A DNA stretch of 64,000 bases from Chryseobacterium gleum. Lineage in GTDB: Bacteria; Bacteroidota; Bacteroidia; Flavobacteriales_D; Crocinitomicaceae. Shown piece after piece: positions 7,593-16,560 of the stretch. Location of the stretch: the NCBI GenBank assembly GCA_945862165.1, contig CAMAXI010000004.1, positions 1 to 64,000 on the forward strand, given 5' to 3'. How positions within the stretch are numbered: position 1 is the first letter of the stretch; every line of letters starts with the position of its first letter. A program made the position numbers and the translations under genes. Below the pieces are notes generated by a model, which was given only the letters and a program-made list of their open reading frames with translations, did not search any database and was not told the origin of the DNA.

Positions 7593-10502
7593 CTATAATC
7601 GAATATATTTTAGGATTGTTTCTTGCTTGTGGTATTCGCTTTCTATATTTACCTTGATAATATAAAAAGCACTTTTTAAACCAAGATCTAGTTCTTTTGA
7701 ATCTATGTATAATTCGATTTCTCCCGGATATAATTCTGTAAACGATTGCGTAGAAATTTTATGACCTATTGTATTATAAATTTCTACCGTAGCGTTTGCT
7801 AGTTCTTTATTTTCAAAACTTACGCGTAGTAATTCATTGCCTGGGTTTGGAAACAATTTTACAGGTATTTCTGAGCTAGTAGTATATGGTTGCGGACATT
7901 TTGGGTCTTTTTGTATCGTTTTTTCAACGGTACCATTCGAACGATACAATTCAAACCAATCAATTGTTCCAACACCATATTTTCCTCTAAATTTTATATA
8001 AATATCGTGTATGCCGTTGGTTGGTTTAATAGGAAAAGCATTTTCTTCGAAAACATCCCATCCTCCAGTACTTTCCGTAATATATTCTCCTAATATTTCA
8101 CCCATGAAGCCATCCATACGTACTTGGATGTTTTGCCATGCATTGCTACATGGAACGGCATATCTAATTTTACAAGCATCAAGTAAGGTATCTCCAAAAT
8201 CAACTTGTTTAAATACAATCCAATCTTTGTTATCTAACTCTATTAGTGCATCACCAACTATTTTAGTGCCTTTTTGTTGGTCTGCATTTTCAGCATCTAA
8301 AAAAACACTTGTTTTGCTAAATGGATTAAATAATTCTAAGGTATTCGAAGGATCCGAAATACCGTATGCATTTTTTGCGCGAATTTGGTATCGGTATTCA
8401 CCACTGGATTGAAAGGCGTCGTTAAATGTTAGATCCGTTGCTGCAATTCTTGTGATTATTCTGTAGTCTTCGGTAGATAATTTTCGTTCAATGTAAAATG
8501 AGTCTACCATTCCGAATGGGTATTCCCAAGAAAACAAGGTGATTTGTGGTGTGTTTGTTACAATTTTTAATTGGATTGGTGCTTTTGGTAAATTGTATTT
8601 TTCATTTTGCACGATCAAACTTGAACCGTATTCCCAAGGTATACTCCCACTTTCGATAGCACCTAAATCTGGTAGTGTACCATTAAAATCTTTTGTAAAT
8701 TCTGATGTAATGCCTTTATCAATAGGATAATTGTATTTGCGTAATTGGAAATTATGATTTTGTGGATCTTGAAATATATTGTCTTCAAAATAAACATAAT
8801 TAGAATCCATCTCTGTACCATAGAAAGCATCGTAGTTCCATTTTGTTTTTTTGTTTGTGTTTGTTAGGTTATTGAAGGTTTTTACATTTCGAAGCTTCGT
8901 TCCTTCCGGCCCCCATGACCCCATCGAATAGGTGTTGTTATATAGCGTGTTATTGTACAACAAATGATTATTCAATGGTTTGTTTACGTTTATTCCTGTT
9001 CCAGCATTATTTATAATATTATGATGTACTTTAAAATTGTATGTCCAATTATCCAAATAAATACCAGTATGATTTTTTGTACCTAAATTATCGTGGAGGT
9101 AATTATATGCTATTTCAGTTCCTTTACCATCTGTCCAAAATGAATATGTCAAACCTTGGTCGTTACAGAGTAGACCTCCATGATGTATGTGATTATTTGT
9201 TATTTTACTATTTTTAAGAAATCGATGTAGTAAAATAGATCTACCGCCGTATGATAATTCATTAAACTGAATTTCATGGTCTGTTCCAGAAATATTTAAT
9301 GGTGCACAATCTATTCCTATCCAATTACAATCTGTAACTATATTATTCTTTATTTTATGTCCACTTCCCCATACCGTTAATCCATCTCCCCAACTATGAG
9401 CTATGTAACAATTTTCGATTGTATTATTTTCTCCGGAAATTTCGACTCCGTTTCCATTCCATGTTTCTGGCCCATCATATTTATTCCAATCTGGTCCATT
9501 ACCATTCCAATTTTCTGGATCTTCATACCCATTTATACCATTTGGGGAGAATTTTTCGAAGCCTTGGTTAAACGTAAAAAATGAAGTTGGATATAAAAAT
9601 GTACAATTTGTTAATTTACAGTTGCTACTATTTTTTAATGTTAGATTCGCTCCAAAAAAAGTTATATCCTTAATTATACATTTTTGGATATTAGTAGCAT
9701 CTATAGTGTAATTTATTGTTCTTATTTCTGTGTTTAATTCATTCGGATCTGTTGTACTTTTTATGAATAGTTCTTTATTTATCCAATACCATTCATATTC
9801 ATCATCTACAAACTGGTTGGATCCATAGACAAATGCCTTTCCTGTATCTAAATAATCTAATTTGAACGCATCATTCCAGTAGAAAGCATTATTATCTGTT
9901 GTTATGATATTTCCATTTTGTTTTATGACTCTTCCATTTAACGACACTAGTCCTTTACCATGAATACCAAGTAGTCTTATGTTATCAAGACTGTTTAATG
10001 GTTTTAATCCTTGTATCATGATTTCTTTTGAAGCAGAAGCTATTGCGAAAGCGCCATTTTTTAATGCATTCCCATTTTCTGGTATCGAAGGAAATGCTGC
10101 TTGAAAATAGGGTTTACTGTTTATGAAAAGCTGTATAACTGAGTCTTTTTGATCTATTTTCCAGATATCATTACTCATTTTGATCCATTCATTTTTTTGA
10201 ACAGTACCATGAATTTCTACTCTTTCATTGTTATAAGCATAAATGAACGTGTTTGATTTTAATTTTACCTTTTCATGGAGATAATATTTCCCACCTCTAA
10301 TACACAATGTATCTCCTTCCATAACTTGTTTACAAGCAAATTCGAGCGAAAACATCGGTTTCTCAAAGGAGCCACTGTTTAGATCAGATCCAGAATTTGA
10401 GATGTAAATTGTTTTGGAATTTGTAATAAATGATATACTTAAACACATCAAGTAAAACGTATACCTTAAAATGTGCATTTCAGTCCGCCAACATTTATTC
10501 AT
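7593..10502 (-). CDS. Secreted parallel beta-helix protein with FnIII, CBM6 and T9SS sorting domain
   Basis: A 969-residue exported protein. The signal peptide best fits a start at the second ATG (10478, MHILRYTFYLMCLSISFITN); the first ATG is 10502. The N-terminal IYISNSGSDLNSGSFEKP and AYNNERVEIHG stretch is the usual start of right-handed beta-helix proteins. Asn-rich helix coils (NNTIENCYIAHSWGDGL, NNHIHHGG, YNYLHDN) fill about residues 290-540. A fibronectin type III-like domain (about 660-740) and a CBM6-like carbohydrate-binding domain (about 745-870, ending GTIDWFELYR) follow. The C-terminal domain with LFPNPGNELLRVSF is a type A T9SS sorting signal, so the protein should be secreted across the outer membrane and attached to the surface. 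It is probably a polysaccharide-degrading or -binding enzyme (lyase-like fold). The substrate is unknown. Confidence 0.9.
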   Translation of the reverse strand: MNKCWRTEMHILRYTFYLMCLSISFITNSKTIYISNSGSDLNSGSFEKPMFSLEFACKQVMEGDTLCIRGGKYYLHEKVKLKSNTFIYAYNNERVEIHGTVQKNEWIKMSNDIWKIDQKDSVIQLFINSKPYFQAAFPSIPENGNALKNGAFAIASASKEIMIQGLKPLNSLDNIRLLGIHGKGLVSLNGRVIKQNGNIITTDNNAFYWNDAFKLDYLDTGKAFVYGSNQFVDDEYEWYWINKELFIKSTTDPNELNTEIRTINYTIDATNIQKCIIKDITFFGANLTLKNSSNCKLTNCTFLYPTSFFTFNQGFEKFSPNGINGYEDPENWNGNGPDWNKYDGPETWNGNGVEISGENNTIENCYIAHSWGDGLTVWGSGHKIKNNIVTDCNWIGIDCAPLNISGTDHEIQFNELSYGGRSILLHRFLKNSKITNNHIHHGGLLCNDQGLTYSFWTDGKGTEIAYNYLHDNLGTKNHTGIYLDNWTYNFKVHHNIINNAGTGINVNKPLNNHLLYNNTLYNNTYSMGSWGPEGTKLRNVKTFNNLTNTNKKTKWNYDAFYGTEMDSNYVYFEDNIFQDPQNHNFQLRKYNYPIDKGITSEFTKDFNGTLPDLGAIESGSIPWEYGSSLIVQNEKYNLPKAPIQLKIVTNTPQITLFSWEYPFGMVDSFYIERKLSTEDYRIITRIAATDLTFNDAFQSSGEYRYQIRAKNAYGISDPSNTLELFNPFSKTSVFLDAENADQQKGTKIVGDALIELDNKDWIVFKQVDFGDTLLDACKIRYAVPCSNAWQNIQVRMDGFMGEILGEYITESTGGWDVFEENAFPIKPTNGIHDIYIKFRGKYGVGTIDWFELYRSNGTVEKTIQKDPKCPQPYTTSSEIPVKLFPNPGNELLRVSFENKELANATVEIYNTIGHKISTQSFTELYPGEIELYIDSKELDLGLKSAFYIIKVNIESEYHKQETILKYIRL

Positions 10503-10589
10503 TTTTATAATAAAGTAAGTTTTAATATAGATGGTCGTTATTTAAAGTGAAATTATTGGATTTTATATAACCATTATTGGATGTTTATA

Positions 10590-10943
10590 CTACCAAATTT
10601 TCTCTAGACTTTCTTGTGTAAATTGTTTTCTTTTTGTAAAATACATTGTATTCGAATTATTTCGTAATTGCAAGGGATTCTTTTTTCTATCAATGCGATT
10701 TAACCAAGCTAAAGGTGTTAAAAATAAAAAGAATACAATACTTAATAATACATTGGGCATTACTAGACCTAATATTTCAGCTAATTTATTCCATGTCCAA
10801 ATTATTTTATCGTTGGCTTTTTCGGATACAATTGAAATTATTCCTATCGCTATTGCAAAAATTAATAATTGTTTGTTTGCAAAATAATTGGACAGTAAAG
10901 TAAATCCAATGACAATTGTCAAGGTTGATTTATAGTTATTCAT
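10590..10943 (-). CDS. SxtJ-like small membrane protein
   Basis: A 117-residue protein with three or four hydrophobic segments (about residues 5-20, 26-40 and 55-80) and a polar C-terminus ending YFTKRKQFTQESLEKIW. Topology and the tail fit the SxtJ family, named after the saxitoxin cluster and usually next to a carbamoyltransferase and a DUF5989 protein, as here. Its role is unknown; by context it may support membrane-associated carbamoyl transfer. It is the last gene of the minus-strand unit 14312-10590. The family call relies strongly on neighbourhood and tail similarity. Confidence 0.7.
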   Translation of the reverse strand: MNNYKSTLTIVIGFTLLSNYFANKQLLIFAIAIGIISIVSEKANDKIIWTWNKLAEILGLVMPNVLLSIVFFLFLTPLAWLNRIDRKKNPLQLRNNSNTMYFTKRKQFTQESLEKIW

Positions 10944-11016
10944 GGTTTAGTTTTTAGGTATTAGGCAATAGGAAATAGTTTATTGTATCCATTAGTCACT
11001 AGTTTATAGTCATTAG

Positions 11017-11166
11017 TTAGAAAAGTGTATAAACAAATGGCGCAATTGCACTACTTCCACCTAAAACAATAATCACACCTAGAATAATTAATATTATAAT
11101 CATTGGTGCTAACCAAAATTTTTTACGTTCTTTCATGAACGACCACAAATCTTTTAATAAATCCAT
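11017..11166 (-). CDS. DUF5989 small membrane protein (SxtK-like), 49 aa
   Basis: A short frame encodes 49 residues: a charged amphipathic start (MDLLKDLWSFMKERKKFWL), one membrane helix (about residues 20-36) and the conserved tail GGSSAIAPFVYTLF. This matches DUF5989 proteins, typically about 50 aa and linked to SxtI-type carbamoyltransferases. It begins one base after the stop codon of the SGNH gene (11168), so it is in the same operon. A close paralog lies at 57152-57301. The near-identity of the two copies (same length, same conserved tail) shows that the frame is truly coded. Confidence 0.85.
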   Translation of the reverse strand: MDLLKDLWSFMKERKKFWLAPMIIILIILGVIIVLGGSSAIAPFVYTLF

Positions 11167-11167
11167 C

Positions 11168-12445
11168 TTATATTTTAATTTTTTTCGCTATTAATTTTCC
11201 AATAATATTATGAACTTCAGCTGATGCATGCGCATCAACAATACTAACTTGTCTTTTTTCTCTCGATAGATGTTTGATATACGAAGTTACATTAATAAAA
11301 GCAATATTATTTAATGAGCAATATTTTTTTATTCTACCTTCAATATTTGCTTTTTTTGCTAATGATAGGTCTTCCATAAATGGAAAAAATACCAGAGTAA
11401 GTTTAATTTTATTTTTATTGCAATATGTTTTAAATTTATTTAATTCACATTCTTCTTTCTTCCAGATTGAATCTGTATTATATGTTTTTTTTAACTTTTC
11501 AATATAGTCACATTCCTTAGGTAAAGTATTTATATTGATAGTTGGATAAATACCATTTAAGTAATTCACAAGGTAACTTCCTTCAATTAGTTGTTTTTTC
11601 CAACTTGGTAGTGGCGTTATGTATTGAGTGCAATTACTGTTTGAAGGCATGTATTTATCCATGTCATTTACAAAATATTGTAAAAATATTTGATTTGGAA
11701 GAATGTTTGATTTTTCTATAAATTTCTTTAATATGTGAAATTCTAAATGTGTATCCGCTCCGTATCTACCAAGATTTATTTCGTTTATTGTTATTCCTTT
11801 CTTTTTTAATTCACTCGCCATGGTTTCGCCAAAACGATCTTCAATTTTTTTTACTCCCCAACCAGCGGTAAAAGAGTCTCCTACAAAGAAAATTGTGTTC
11901 TTTCCTTTCTTGGGATTTTCATCTCTAAACCCAAATTTATTGATTGGATTCCAATATTTTCTTCCCCAAATCTTCCCGCTATATGCTTCTCCACTTCCGT
12001 GCGAAAGAGACAGGAACATGAAGCAGATTTCAAGTATTGCAATAAAACTAATTGTAGAAAACAGAACTAAAGATGTGTTTTTTATAACATTTGAAATACT
12101 CGATTTTGTAATAACATTTATTATCTTACTAAAGACTCCAATACAGGATAAGATCATTAAAATTCTTACATATCGAATGTTTCCTGCTGGAGCATCTTTA
12201 TGCATGATAAGTAAACTTAATACTAGTAAAATCAGAACGAAAAAGAGATACATTATCTTTTTCAATTTTATTTTTTTTACATCACTTATTTCTAGTAAAT
12301 TCCAGATTTTTTTTATTTCAAATGCAATACAACCTAGCGTAACAATACTAATCAGGTATTTGATGCCAAATGGTTCATACACTTGTAAAATGGAATAACT
12401 ATAAATCAAAATAATTATTACTGAAAAACGAATAATTAATTTCAT
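11168..12445 (-). CDS. SGNH/GDSL-family hydrolase with N-terminal membrane domain
   Basis: 425 residues. The first ~150 hold about four membrane helices, followed by an SGNH hydrolase domain. Block I is FVGDSFTAGWG with D190-S191 (nucleophile Ser), a GRYGADT stretch may be block II (Gly), LQYFVNDMDKY supplies the Asn block, and VDAHASAEVH near the C-terminus gives the Asp404/His406 pair. Such enzymes add or remove acyl esters on glycans. It lies between the carbamoyltransferase (2-base gap) and the DUF5989 gene, so all are probably cotranscribed. Whether it is an esterase or an acyltransferase partner cannot be decided; the membrane anchor suggests it acts at the inner membrane on a glycan intermediate. 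Confidence 0.85.
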   Translation of the reverse strand: MKLIIRFSVIIILIYSYSILQVYEPFGIKYLISIVTLGCIAFEIKKIWNLLEISDVKKIKLKKIMYLFFVLILLVLSLLIMHKDAPAGNIRYVRILMILSCIGVFSKIINVITKSSISNVIKNTSLVLFSTISFIAILEICFMFLSLSHGSGEAYSGKIWGRKYWNPINKFGFRDENPKKGKNTIFFVGDSFTAGWGVKKIEDRFGETMASELKKKGITINEINLGRYGADTHLEFHILKKFIEKSNILPNQIFLQYFVNDMDKYMPSNSNCTQYITPLPSWKKQLIEGSYLVNYLNGIYPTININTLPKECDYIEKLKKTYNTDSIWKKEECELNKFKTYCNKNKIKLTLVFFPFMEDLSLAKKANIEGRIKKYCSLNNIAFINVTSYIKHLSREKRQVSIVDAHASAEVHNIIGKLIAKKIKI

Positions 12446-12446
12446 A

Positions 12447-14312
12447 TTAATCGATTTTAAATTTAATCATCCACTTTTCTTTGTTTTGCCAATCCATTTG
12501 ATTTTCTTTTTCAAAGATATAGTTTCCTATTACAAGTACGTCCATTTCCGTACTCATAAAACAACGATATGCATCATAGGGTGAGCATACAATTGGTTCT
12601 CCTCTTACATTAAAACTTGTATTAACCACTAGTCCATAGTTTGTGATTTTTTTAAATTCTGTAATTAATTGATGGTATCTTGGATTCGTTTCTTTATGTA
12701 CACATTGTACTCTTGCAGAAAAATCAAGGTGTGTTACGGATTGAATATCACTTCTTTCGGTGTAAAGACGGTCCCATAATTGTAAGTTATTGTAATTATC
12801 AGGAAGTTTTTTACGTCGATTTTCTTTCACTGGTGCAACTATAAGCATGTATGGTGAGTCTACTTCTAAATCAAAATATTCTTTTGCATCTTCTGCAAGA
12901 ACGGATGGTGCAAATGGTCTAAACCCTTCTCGGTACTTAATTTTTAAATTTAATTTTTTCTGCATTTCTGGATTTCGAGCATCACCTAGAATACTTCGGT
13001 TTCCTAATGCTCGAGGACCGAATTCCATTCTGTCTTGGAACCAACCGATGACTTTACCATCAGCAATTTTTTGAGCGGTAAAGAGTGCTACTTCATCAAA
13101 AGAATTTGGTTTATGAAAAACAGCTTTCGTTTTACGAATCATTGATTCAATTTCTTTGTCCGAATATGAAGGGCCTAAGTAAGAACCTTCAATTGTATCT
13201 GATTTCCCATCTACAATACGCTCTTGATTGAAATACATATAGTAACCCACTAATGCCGCGCCTAATGCTCCACCAGCATCACCAGAAGCAGGGGTGATGT
13301 ATACATTTTCGAAAATATTTTCTTTGATTAATTTGCCGTTTGCTACACAATTTAAAGCAACTCCACCTGCTAAACAAATGGAATTAGATCCAGTAATTCT
13401 TTTTGCTTCTTTTGCCATTTTTATGACAATTTCTTCCGTAACCAATTGAATTGCTATGGCTAAATTACAATGGTGTTGTTGTAAATCATTTTCATCTTCT
13501 CTTCTTGGAAACCCAAATAATTTCTCCCACTTTTTGTCATTAGCCATGCGTAAACCGGTGGCATAATTGTAGTATTTTTGGTCTAGCCAAACCGATCCAT
13601 CTTCTTTTATATCCACTAAATGCGTTTTGATTAGGTCGATGTACTTTAAGGTTTGTTCCGAAGTAGGGTCTCCATATGGAGCTAAGCCCATTAATTTGTA
13701 TTCTCCAGAATTTACAGTAAATCCGAGGTAATACGTAAAGGCACTATATAATAAACCAACAGAATGTGGGAAGTTCAATTCTTTTTCAAAAACAATATTG
13801 TTGTTTTTTCCGTGCGCGATGGAGGCAGTACACCATTCTCCAACCCCATCAATAGTTAAAATAGCGGATTCTTCATAAGGTGAAGTAAAAAATGTACTTG
13901 CAGCATGGGATAGGTGATGTTCTGGAAAAAGAAATTTCACTTTTTTCTTATCGTATTCTCCAACTTCTTTTAACCCATCTAACAATTGTTTTTTTAGAAA
14001 CATTTTTTCTTTTAACCAAACTGGAATGGATTTTAAAAATGAAATTAATCCTTTTGGTGCAAACGCATAATAGGTTTCTAGTAAACGCTCAAATTTAATT
14101 AGCGGTTTGTCGTAGAAGACAATGGCATCTAATTCATCGATTGTTAAACCAGCTTCTTCTAAGCAATATTTAATTGATTGCAGAGGGAAATCCGGTGTAT
14201 GTTTGTCTCTCGTGAATCGTTCTTCTTGGGTTGCTGCTATTATTTTTCCATCTACTAAGACACACGCTGCTGAGTCGTGATAAAAACAAGCTATTCCGAG
14301 GATTTTTCGCAT
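12447..14312 (-). CDS. Carbamoyltransferase (NodU/CmcH/SxtI family)
   Basis: 621 residues, the usual length of two-domain O-carbamoyltransferases (TobZ, NodU, SxtI). The N-terminal Kae1-like domain begins ILGIACFYHDSAACVLVDGKI and contains the metal-binding HHLSH motif (H132, H133, H136) and LTIDGVGEWCT. GGVALNCVANGKL and FGPRALGNRSILGDARNP form the carbamoyl-adenylate site, and the C-terminal YrdC-like part has LVVNTSFNVRGEPIVCSP. It makes carbamoyl-adenylate from carbamoyl phosphate and ATP and moves the carbamoyl group to a hydroxyl, here most likely of a surface sugar. It is the first gene of the minus-strand unit with SGNH, DUF5989 and SxtJ-like genes. A consensus promoter element sits about 70 bases upstream. 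Confidence 0.95.
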   Translation of the reverse strand: MRKILGIACFYHDSAACVLVDGKIIAATQEERFTRDKHTPDFPLQSIKYCLEEAGLTIDELDAIVFYDKPLIKFERLLETYYAFAPKGLISFLKSIPVWLKEKMFLKKQLLDGLKEVGEYDKKKVKFLFPEHHLSHAASTFFTSPYEESAILTIDGVGEWCTASIAHGKNNNIVFEKELNFPHSVGLLYSAFTYYLGFTVNSGEYKLMGLAPYGDPTSEQTLKYIDLIKTHLVDIKEDGSVWLDQKYYNYATGLRMANDKKWEKLFGFPRREDENDLQQHHCNLAIAIQLVTEEIVIKMAKEAKRITGSNSICLAGGVALNCVANGKLIKENIFENVYITPASGDAGGALGAALVGYYMYFNQERIVDGKSDTIEGSYLGPSYSDKEIESMIRKTKAVFHKPNSFDEVALFTAQKIADGKVIGWFQDRMEFGPRALGNRSILGDARNPEMQKKLNLKIKYREGFRPFAPSVLAEDAKEYFDLEVDSPYMLIVAPVKENRRKKLPDNYNNLQLWDRLYTERSDIQSVTHLDFSARVQCVHKETNPRYHQLITEFKKITNYGLVVNTSFNVRGEPIVCSPYDAYRCFMSTEMDVLVIGNYIFEKENQMDWQNKEKWMIKFKID

Positions 14313-14380
14313 TTATTTTTTTATAAGTTAGAACTATAAAATAGTTAATTTAAAATTTTTCATAAATATACTCAATTGTA

Positions 14381-14388
14381 CAAATTTA
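14381..14388 (-). promoter_or_regulatory. Bacteroidetes-type -7 element for the carbamoyltransferase operon
   Basis: The minus strand reads TAAATTTG, an exact TAnnTTTG match, in the 208-bp A+T-rich divergent region between the carbamoyltransferase and the gene at 14521. The leader would be about 60 bases. No good -33 TTG is visible. Confidence 0.45.
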
Positions 14389-14520
14389 GTAATTATAGCT
14401 CTATTAATTTGTGTTAATTAAATACTCCTGCTATTTTTAATACTTTTATATTTCTCAAGTAAAATCTTTTTATTTCAAAAAAAATGATGTTTTTTGTGTT
14501 TATTTTTAATTTGTTTTCCA

Positions 14521-16461
14521 ATGTTAATTTTTCTTCATGTAATTTTTATACAAGCCATTCTTTTGTTTGTTTTTTTTATTTCTGGAAAGCTTATTCTCAA
14601 TTGCATTTTACAAAATAAACCTATTATAATCCAAGAAACTTTTACCTCGATTTTAATCGGTTTTGCAAGTTTTTTACTAGTTTATTCAATTTTTCATTCA
14701 CATTTCAAATCTATTCATTTACTCTTTCTTCCGATACTATTTTATGCTTTTTACACCTATAAATTTAAATTTCGCTTTCACTGGACAGGTATTGAATGGA
14801 AAGATGGTATATTACCTTTTCTTTCAATCGTTTTAGTACTCTCATTTATACAATTTTTTAATTATTATGATTTTGTAAATCATGGTTTCAGACGATTGTT
14901 TTTGGATAATTACACCTATTCTTCTATTGCTTCCAATCTATATACTTTTGGTGCTGAAAATTCCGATTTTGTTTTAAATGACTATTTACCAACATTTAGA
15001 AAAGAATTAATGCCTTATCGTTATTCTGACTTATGGTTGGCAAGCTTTGTAATGCTACTTTTTAAGCAATCGGATGTTTTTTCCTTTTACTTGATAGCTA
15101 CACCTTTCCTGCTGACGATGGTGGTTTATTTTATTTTCATGCTAATTTACAAGAGTACAAATAATTTATGGACATCCATTTTTATAGCTTTTATTCTTTC
15201 TTTTTCATCTTTACTATTTATTCCTGTATTGAATCCTGGGTCTAAATTATATTTTTTGAGTGAGACTTCTTTTCTGGGGACATTTAAACAAAAGACAGCT
15301 CTTTCAGCTTTGTTTTTTCTTTTGGGCTTACATTATTTTAAACGAGATTTTAATAAATCCTTTCTATTTTTATTAGTAATACCAATTTTGTATGTGTCTT
15401 ATTTACCTGCTATTTGGGGGGCATTATTTATACTATTAACCAGAAGAATTTTTATCCTTTACAAAAGTAAGCTAACATTTAAAAAAGATCTAATTCGATT
15501 ACTTTTTCTTCTGTTACTCATGTCATTCTTTTTTCTTTTTTATCAACTTCATGGACAATCATTTAATGGTTTTTTGAAAAGTTCTAAACATGATATTCCT
15601 TTATTTAAACGTCTACCAAAAGAATTGTATGCCATGCATACCTTCAATGATATAAAAGCTATCATAGTTGGTTTTTTTACTAATTCTATACCATCTATCT
15701 TTTTCTATTTACAAGGGATGTTAAAAAATATACTAATTGGCATATTATTCTTTATCCCTTTTTTGATTTTTCATTGGAAACAATTGGTATCCTTCAAAGC
15801 CGAGTTTAAATTTATAGGAGTTGTTTTATCGTTAGGATTGTTTCTGTTAATCATGCGGGATGGTGTCATTGATAATTTTCAGTTCTTCACGAATACATTG
15901 GTTTTTTTATCTTTGTTTTTTTCTTATCTATTTGCAATTAATTATAACCAAATGCACAAAATAAGGAAGAGGCTCTATATACTTGTGCTAGCTGTTTGTT
16001 GCGTTTTCCCTATATTGTCTTTTCAATACAATGCTAGTTTCTATATTAAGGAAGAGCATGCATTTGTTCAGAAAACGTCTAAAATTTGCCATAAATATAA
16101 GGTTAAAACAATTTTTATTTATGCTTCTCCAGCCGATTTTGATTTTAATTATTATGGAGCAATTGGAAGGAATATTCTTTTTCCAATGAAACAAACTGAA
16201 AACATTGTTAATTTTTCGATTGCAAATCCAGAAGTATACAAAAATTTAAGGGGGTGGAAACAAGAATATCATTATCATTTTAATCTTGTTAGCACTATTC
16301 AAAAAATGCACCCACATTTATCCAAACAACAAATTTTTAAGAAATATAAAATCAATAGTTTTCTATTTTATCCGGGAGTATCCTTTCCTTTATTTATAAA
16401 GAATAAACCTAAAATTGTAGTTAAAAACAACGATGGGTATCGGTTTGTTTATTTAAAATAG
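14521..16461 (+). CDS. Large multi-pass membrane protein, possible GT-C-type or polymerase-like
   Basis: I start it at ATG 14521 (646 aa). A TTG at 14494 would give nine more residues but has no support. The protein has about eleven hydrophobic segments in the first 500 residues and a soluble C-terminal part of about 150 residues. An acidic and aromatic stretch after the third segment (LDNYTYSSIASNLYTFGAENSDF, then PYRYSDLW) is reminiscent of the first periplasmic loop of GT-C membrane glycosyltransferases. I recognise no named family. It is the first plus-strand gene before the ABC exporter, so a role in assembling or modifying the exported glycan is likely but not shown. Confidence 0.75.
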   Translation: MLIFLHVIFIQAILLFVFFISGKLILNCILQNKPIIIQETFTSILIGFASFLLVYSIFHSHFKSIHLLFLPILFYAFYTYKFKFRFHWTGIEWKDGILPFLSIVLVLSFIQFFNYYDFVNHGFRRLFLDNYTYSSIASNLYTFGAENSDFVLNDYLPTFRKELMPYRYSDLWLASFVMLLFKQSDVFSFYLIATPFLLTMVVYFIFMLIYKSTNNLWTSIFIAFILSFSSLLFIPVLNPGSKLYFLSETSFLGTFKQKTALSALFFLLGLHYFKRDFNKSFLFLLVIPILYVSYLPAIWGALFILLTRRIFILYKSKLTFKKDLIRLLFLLLLMSFFFLFYQLHGQSFNGFLKSSKHDIPLFKRLPKELYAMHTFNDIKAIIVGFFTNSIPSIFFYLQGMLKNILIGILFFIPFLIFHWKQLVSFKAEFKFIGVVLSLGLFLLIMRDGVIDNFQFFTNTLVFLSLFFSYLFAINYNQMHKIRKRLYILVLAVCCVFPILSFQYNASFYIKEEHAFVQKTSKICHKYKVKTIFIYASPADFDFNYYGAIGRNILFPMKQTENIVNFSIANPEVYKNLRGWKQEYHYHFNLVSTIQKMHPHLSKQQIFKKYKINSFLFYPGVSFPLFIKNKPKIVVKNNDGYRFVYLK

Positions 16462-16541
16462 ACTTTGATTTGAACTGAGTTTAGTTTTAAAAGTTATACG
16501 ATGTTTTATTTAGATAAGTAAGAACTTTTTTATTTAATCGT

Positions 16542-16549
16542 TATATTTG
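16542..16549 (+). promoter_or_regulatory. Bacteroidetes-type -7 element at the head of the exporter operon
   Basis: TATATTTG is an exact TAnnTTTG match 11 bases before ATG 16561. It overlaps an in-frame GTG at 16549, which argues that the GTG is not the start codon. The same 11-base spacing to the ATG occurs at uvrB. Confidence 0.55.
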
Positions 16550-16560
16550 TGAAAAAAAGC

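Noticed and set aside
8011-8412. 133-residue plus-strand frame
   Set aside because: It is antisense to the CBM6 part of the beta-helix protein.
11820-12398. 192-residue plus-strand frame
   Set aside because: It is antisense to the SGNH hydrolase gene, which has clear catalytic motifs.
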